Source: Streptomyces sp. cf386
Lineage (GTDB): Bacteria; Actinomycetota; Actinomycetes; Streptomycetales; Streptomycetaceae
Direction of reading: 5' to 3'
NCBI RefSeq assembly: GCF_900103585.1
Contig: NZ_FNHV01000001.1
Location: 79,326 to 143,325 of the forward strand
Length of the DNA: 64,000 bases
The notes under the pieces were generated by a model, which saw only the letters and a list, made by a program, of their open reading frames with translations, was not told the DNA's origin and did no database searches. Below are positions 62,339 through 64,000 of the stretch, one piece after another; position 1 is the first letter of the stretch; each line of letters starts with the position of its first letter. Position numbers and translations under genes: made by a program.

Positions 62339-62372
62339 TGCGGCTCTCCCTACGGTTCAAGGGATTCCCGAT

Positions 62373-62401
62373 GAGTTCGATGGGTTCGAAATATCGAACT
62401 C
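62373..62401. promoter_or_regulatory. inverted repeat upstream of the GH43 gene
   Basis: GAGTTCGA (62373-62380) and TCGAACTC (62394-62401) are perfect arms with further TTCGA copies around them, 35-63 bp before the start. It is a likely operator for substrate control. Confidence 0.5.
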
Positions 62402-62594
62402 GGTTCGGGAATTCGATCAGAAGGTAGGGGTGAGGCCCAGGCGCGTCAATGGTTTGCGCAGCAGGAAGCGAGACCTGAGAGAAACCTGTGGTGAACCCGC
62501 GGGCCGCGCCCGGCGAAACCGTTCCACCACGGCCGCATGGAGGTTACCGTTCGGTAGACATCGTGGAGACAACGTCGTCCCGGAGGTGCCCCGT

Positions 62595-64000
62595 ATGACG
62601 CCCGACCGTGCCGTAGGCCTCGCCGAGTCCGCCCGCGCGCTGGCCGACGGGGAGGTGACGTCGCGAGCGCTGGTCGCTCAGGCGCTGGCGCGGATCGAGG
62701 GGACGCAGGGGTCGCTCAACGCCTTCCGGGTGATCCGCACCGAGGCCGCCCTCGCCGAGGCCGAGGCCGCTGACAAGGAGCTCGCCGCCGGAGGGCGCCG
62801 GCCGCTGCTGGGTGTTCCGGTCGCGGTCAAGGACGACATGAACGTGGCGGGCGAGCCGACGGCGTTCGGGTGCGGCGGGGAGTTCCCTCCCGTCGCGGAG
62901 GACGGCGAGGCGGTACGACGGCTGCGCGCGGCCGGCGCGGTGATCGTCGGCAAGACCAACACCTGCGAGCTGGGGCAGTGGCCGTTCACCGAGGGGCCCG
63001 CTTTCGGCGCGACCCGCAATCCGTGGAGCCCGGAGCACACCCCCGGTGGCTCGTCCGGCGGTTCGGCCGCCGCCGTCGCCGCCGGGCTCGTCCCGGCCGC
63101 GCTCGGCTCGGACGGCGCCGGCTCGGTGCGGATCCCCGCGTCCTGGACCCATCTGATCGGCATCAAGCCGCAGCGCGGCCGTATCTCGACCTGGCCGCGC
63201 GGCGAGTCCTTCCAGGGCATCACCGTCAACGGCACCCTCGCCCGCACGGTGGCCGACGCGGCCCTCCTGCTGGACGCGGCAGCCGGCAACCACGACCTCG
63301 ACCCGCACCGGCCCCCCGCGCTCAACGCCTCGGAGGCCGTCGGCCGCGTCCCCGGCCGGCTGCGCATCGCGCTCTCCCTCAAGCCTCCGTTCACCGCCCT
63401 GCCCGCCCGCCTCCAGCCGGAGGTACGGGCCAGGATCGTCCAACTCGCAGAGAAGCTGAGCGCGTTGGGGCACGTCGTCGAGGAGGCCGATCCGCCGTAC
63501 GGCCAGATCGGGCTGACCTTCGTCCCGCGCGCGACGGCCGGTATCGCCGAGTGGGCGAGCGAGGTGCCCTTCCCCGCGCTGCTCGACCCGCGCACCCGCG
63601 GCGCCGCCCGGCTGGGCCGCCTGCTCGGCGGGGCACCGCTGCGCGCGGCCCGGCGCGCGGAGGCGGCACTGCACCGTCGTATCGGCACGTTCTACGAGTC
63701 GTACGACGTGATCCTCGCCCCCACAACGGCCGCTCCCCCGCCCCGGATCGGCGCGATGCTCGGGCTCGGCGGGTTCGCCACCGACCGTGCGATGATCGCC
63801 GCCTGCCCCTACGCCTGGCCCTGGAACGTGCTGGGCTGGCCCGGCGTCAACGTCCCGGCCGGATTCGTGTCCGGACTGCCCGTCGGCGCCCAGCTGCTCG
63901 GACCCGCGAACAGCGAGCCGCTGCTGATCTCGCTGGCCGCCCAGCTGGAGGCGGAGCTGCGCTGGCACGAGCTGTGGCCGCCGCAGCGGGACGAGGCCGC
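62595..64000 (+). CDS. amidase-signature family enzyme (partial, runs off the window)
   Basis: From ATG 62595 (CGGAGG upstream) the frame stays open to the window end, 468 codons. The Ser-Ser-Lys triad motifs are present: VAVKDDMNVAG (Lys about 79), HTPGGSSGGSAAAVAAGLVPAALGSDGAGSVRIPAS (both Ser). The domain is nearly complete; family members usually have 450-520 residues. It hydrolyses an amide, and the substrate is unknown. Confidence 0.85.
   Translation, partial: MTPDRAVGLAESARALADGEVTSRALVAQALARIEGTQGSLNAFRVIRTEAALAEAEAADKELAAGGRRPLLGVPVAVKDDMNVAGEPTAFGCGGEFPPVAEDGEAVRRLRAAGAVIVGKTNTCELGQWPFTEGPAFGATRNPWSPEHTPGGSSGGSAAAVAAGLVPAALGSDGAGSVRIPASWTHLIGIKPQRGRISTWPRGESFQGITVNGTLARTVADAALLLDAAAGNHDLDPHRPPALNASEAVGRVPGRLRIALSLKPPFTALPARLQPEVRARIVQLAEKLSALGHVVEEADPPYGQIGLTFVPRATAGIAEWASEVPFPALLDPRTRGAARLGRLLGGAPLRAARRAEAALHRRIGTFYESYDVILAPTTAAPPPRIGAMLGLGGFATDRAMIAACPYAWPWNVLGWPGVNVPAGFVSGLPVGAQLLGPANSEPLLISLAAQLEAELRWHELWPPQRDEA

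Overview
The window is very GC-rich, with tightly packed genes, many 4-bp ATGA/GTGA overlaps, GTG starts and GGAGG-type ribosome sites. Its families (streptogrisin-type protease, ECF41/SigJ sigma factors, AfsR-like ATPase, cellulosome-free secreted GH43/AbfB enzyme, DUF2637 relic) are those of an actinomycete, most likely a Streptomyces chromosome. No rRNA, tRNA or CRISPR array was seen.

Region by region. (1) 0.3-11.6 kb, plus strand: a compact putative biosynthetic operon of a KASIII-like enzyme, a two-domain haem-oxygenase-like iron oxidase (HDO), an ATP-grasp ligase, an MFS and an EamA exporter, an AfsR-like ATPase without a DNA-binding domain, and a leucine-dehydrogenase-like protein whose catalytic Lys is replaced by Trp. 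A 43-codon ORF made of four near-perfect six-residue repeats lies between the first two genes, joined to both by ATGA overlaps. (2) 11.8-13.2 kb: a secreted streptogrisin-type protease. (3) 13.2-17.2 kb, minus strand: five genes in one operon behind a 16-bp palindrome (a 61-aa protein, an unknown 244-aa protein, two paralogous unknown proteins, and a serine hydrolase). I cannot assign this operon to a described system. (4) 17.3-30.7 kb: the clearest signal of the window. Eight copies of TGTCACA-N16-GGTC (one ends TGTC) stand in front of genes for an AhpD-like protein (with a patatin/glycosyltransferase/membrane-hydrolase operon behind it), a cupin, a methyltransferase, an OsmC protein, a SdhA-like flavoprotein, an NmrA-type reductase and two of the three ECF41-type sigma factors. 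The motif fits the known ECF41 promoter, so this is a physically clustered ECF41 regulon. (5) 28.2-38 kb: an eroding region. It holds an ECF41 fragment facing a LuxR fragment, a broken sulfonate/taurine ABC transporter (truncated permease, stop codon in the ATPase), a TauD N-terminus fused to the C-terminus of an MmyB/XRE-type regulator, and an XdhC pseudogene. Between these is an intact TetR/SDR divergent pair with repeated GGATAG operators and an alcohol dehydrogenase. (6) 38-55.4 kb: mostly ordinary chromosomal genes, namely a TPR-like protein, membrane proteins, a PfkB kinase, a CLC channel, a cyclase-family hydrolase with a small leader ORF, a GMC oxidoreductase, an SDR, cytochrome bd oxidase (cydAB), a GH15 enzyme, a YihY protein, a DctA-like transporter and an LLM oxidoreductase. 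(7) 55.4-60.9 kb: relics of mobile DNA (tyrosine integrase end, NUDIX end, frameshifted TPR protein, DUF2637 protein), with a formaldehyde-dehydrogenase-type enzyme among them and a perfect 14-bp inverted repeat. (8) 60.9-64 kb: a secreted GH43/AbfB arabinan- or xylan-active enzyme and an amidase that runs off the end.

How the parts work together (inference): region 1 looks like a small-molecule pathway with its own export and regulation. Region 4 looks like a redox/envelope stress module in which SigJ-type factors drive detoxifying oxidoreductases and a glycolipid or membrane-lipid remodelling operon. galU, next to the glycosyltransferase, could supply UDP-glucose.
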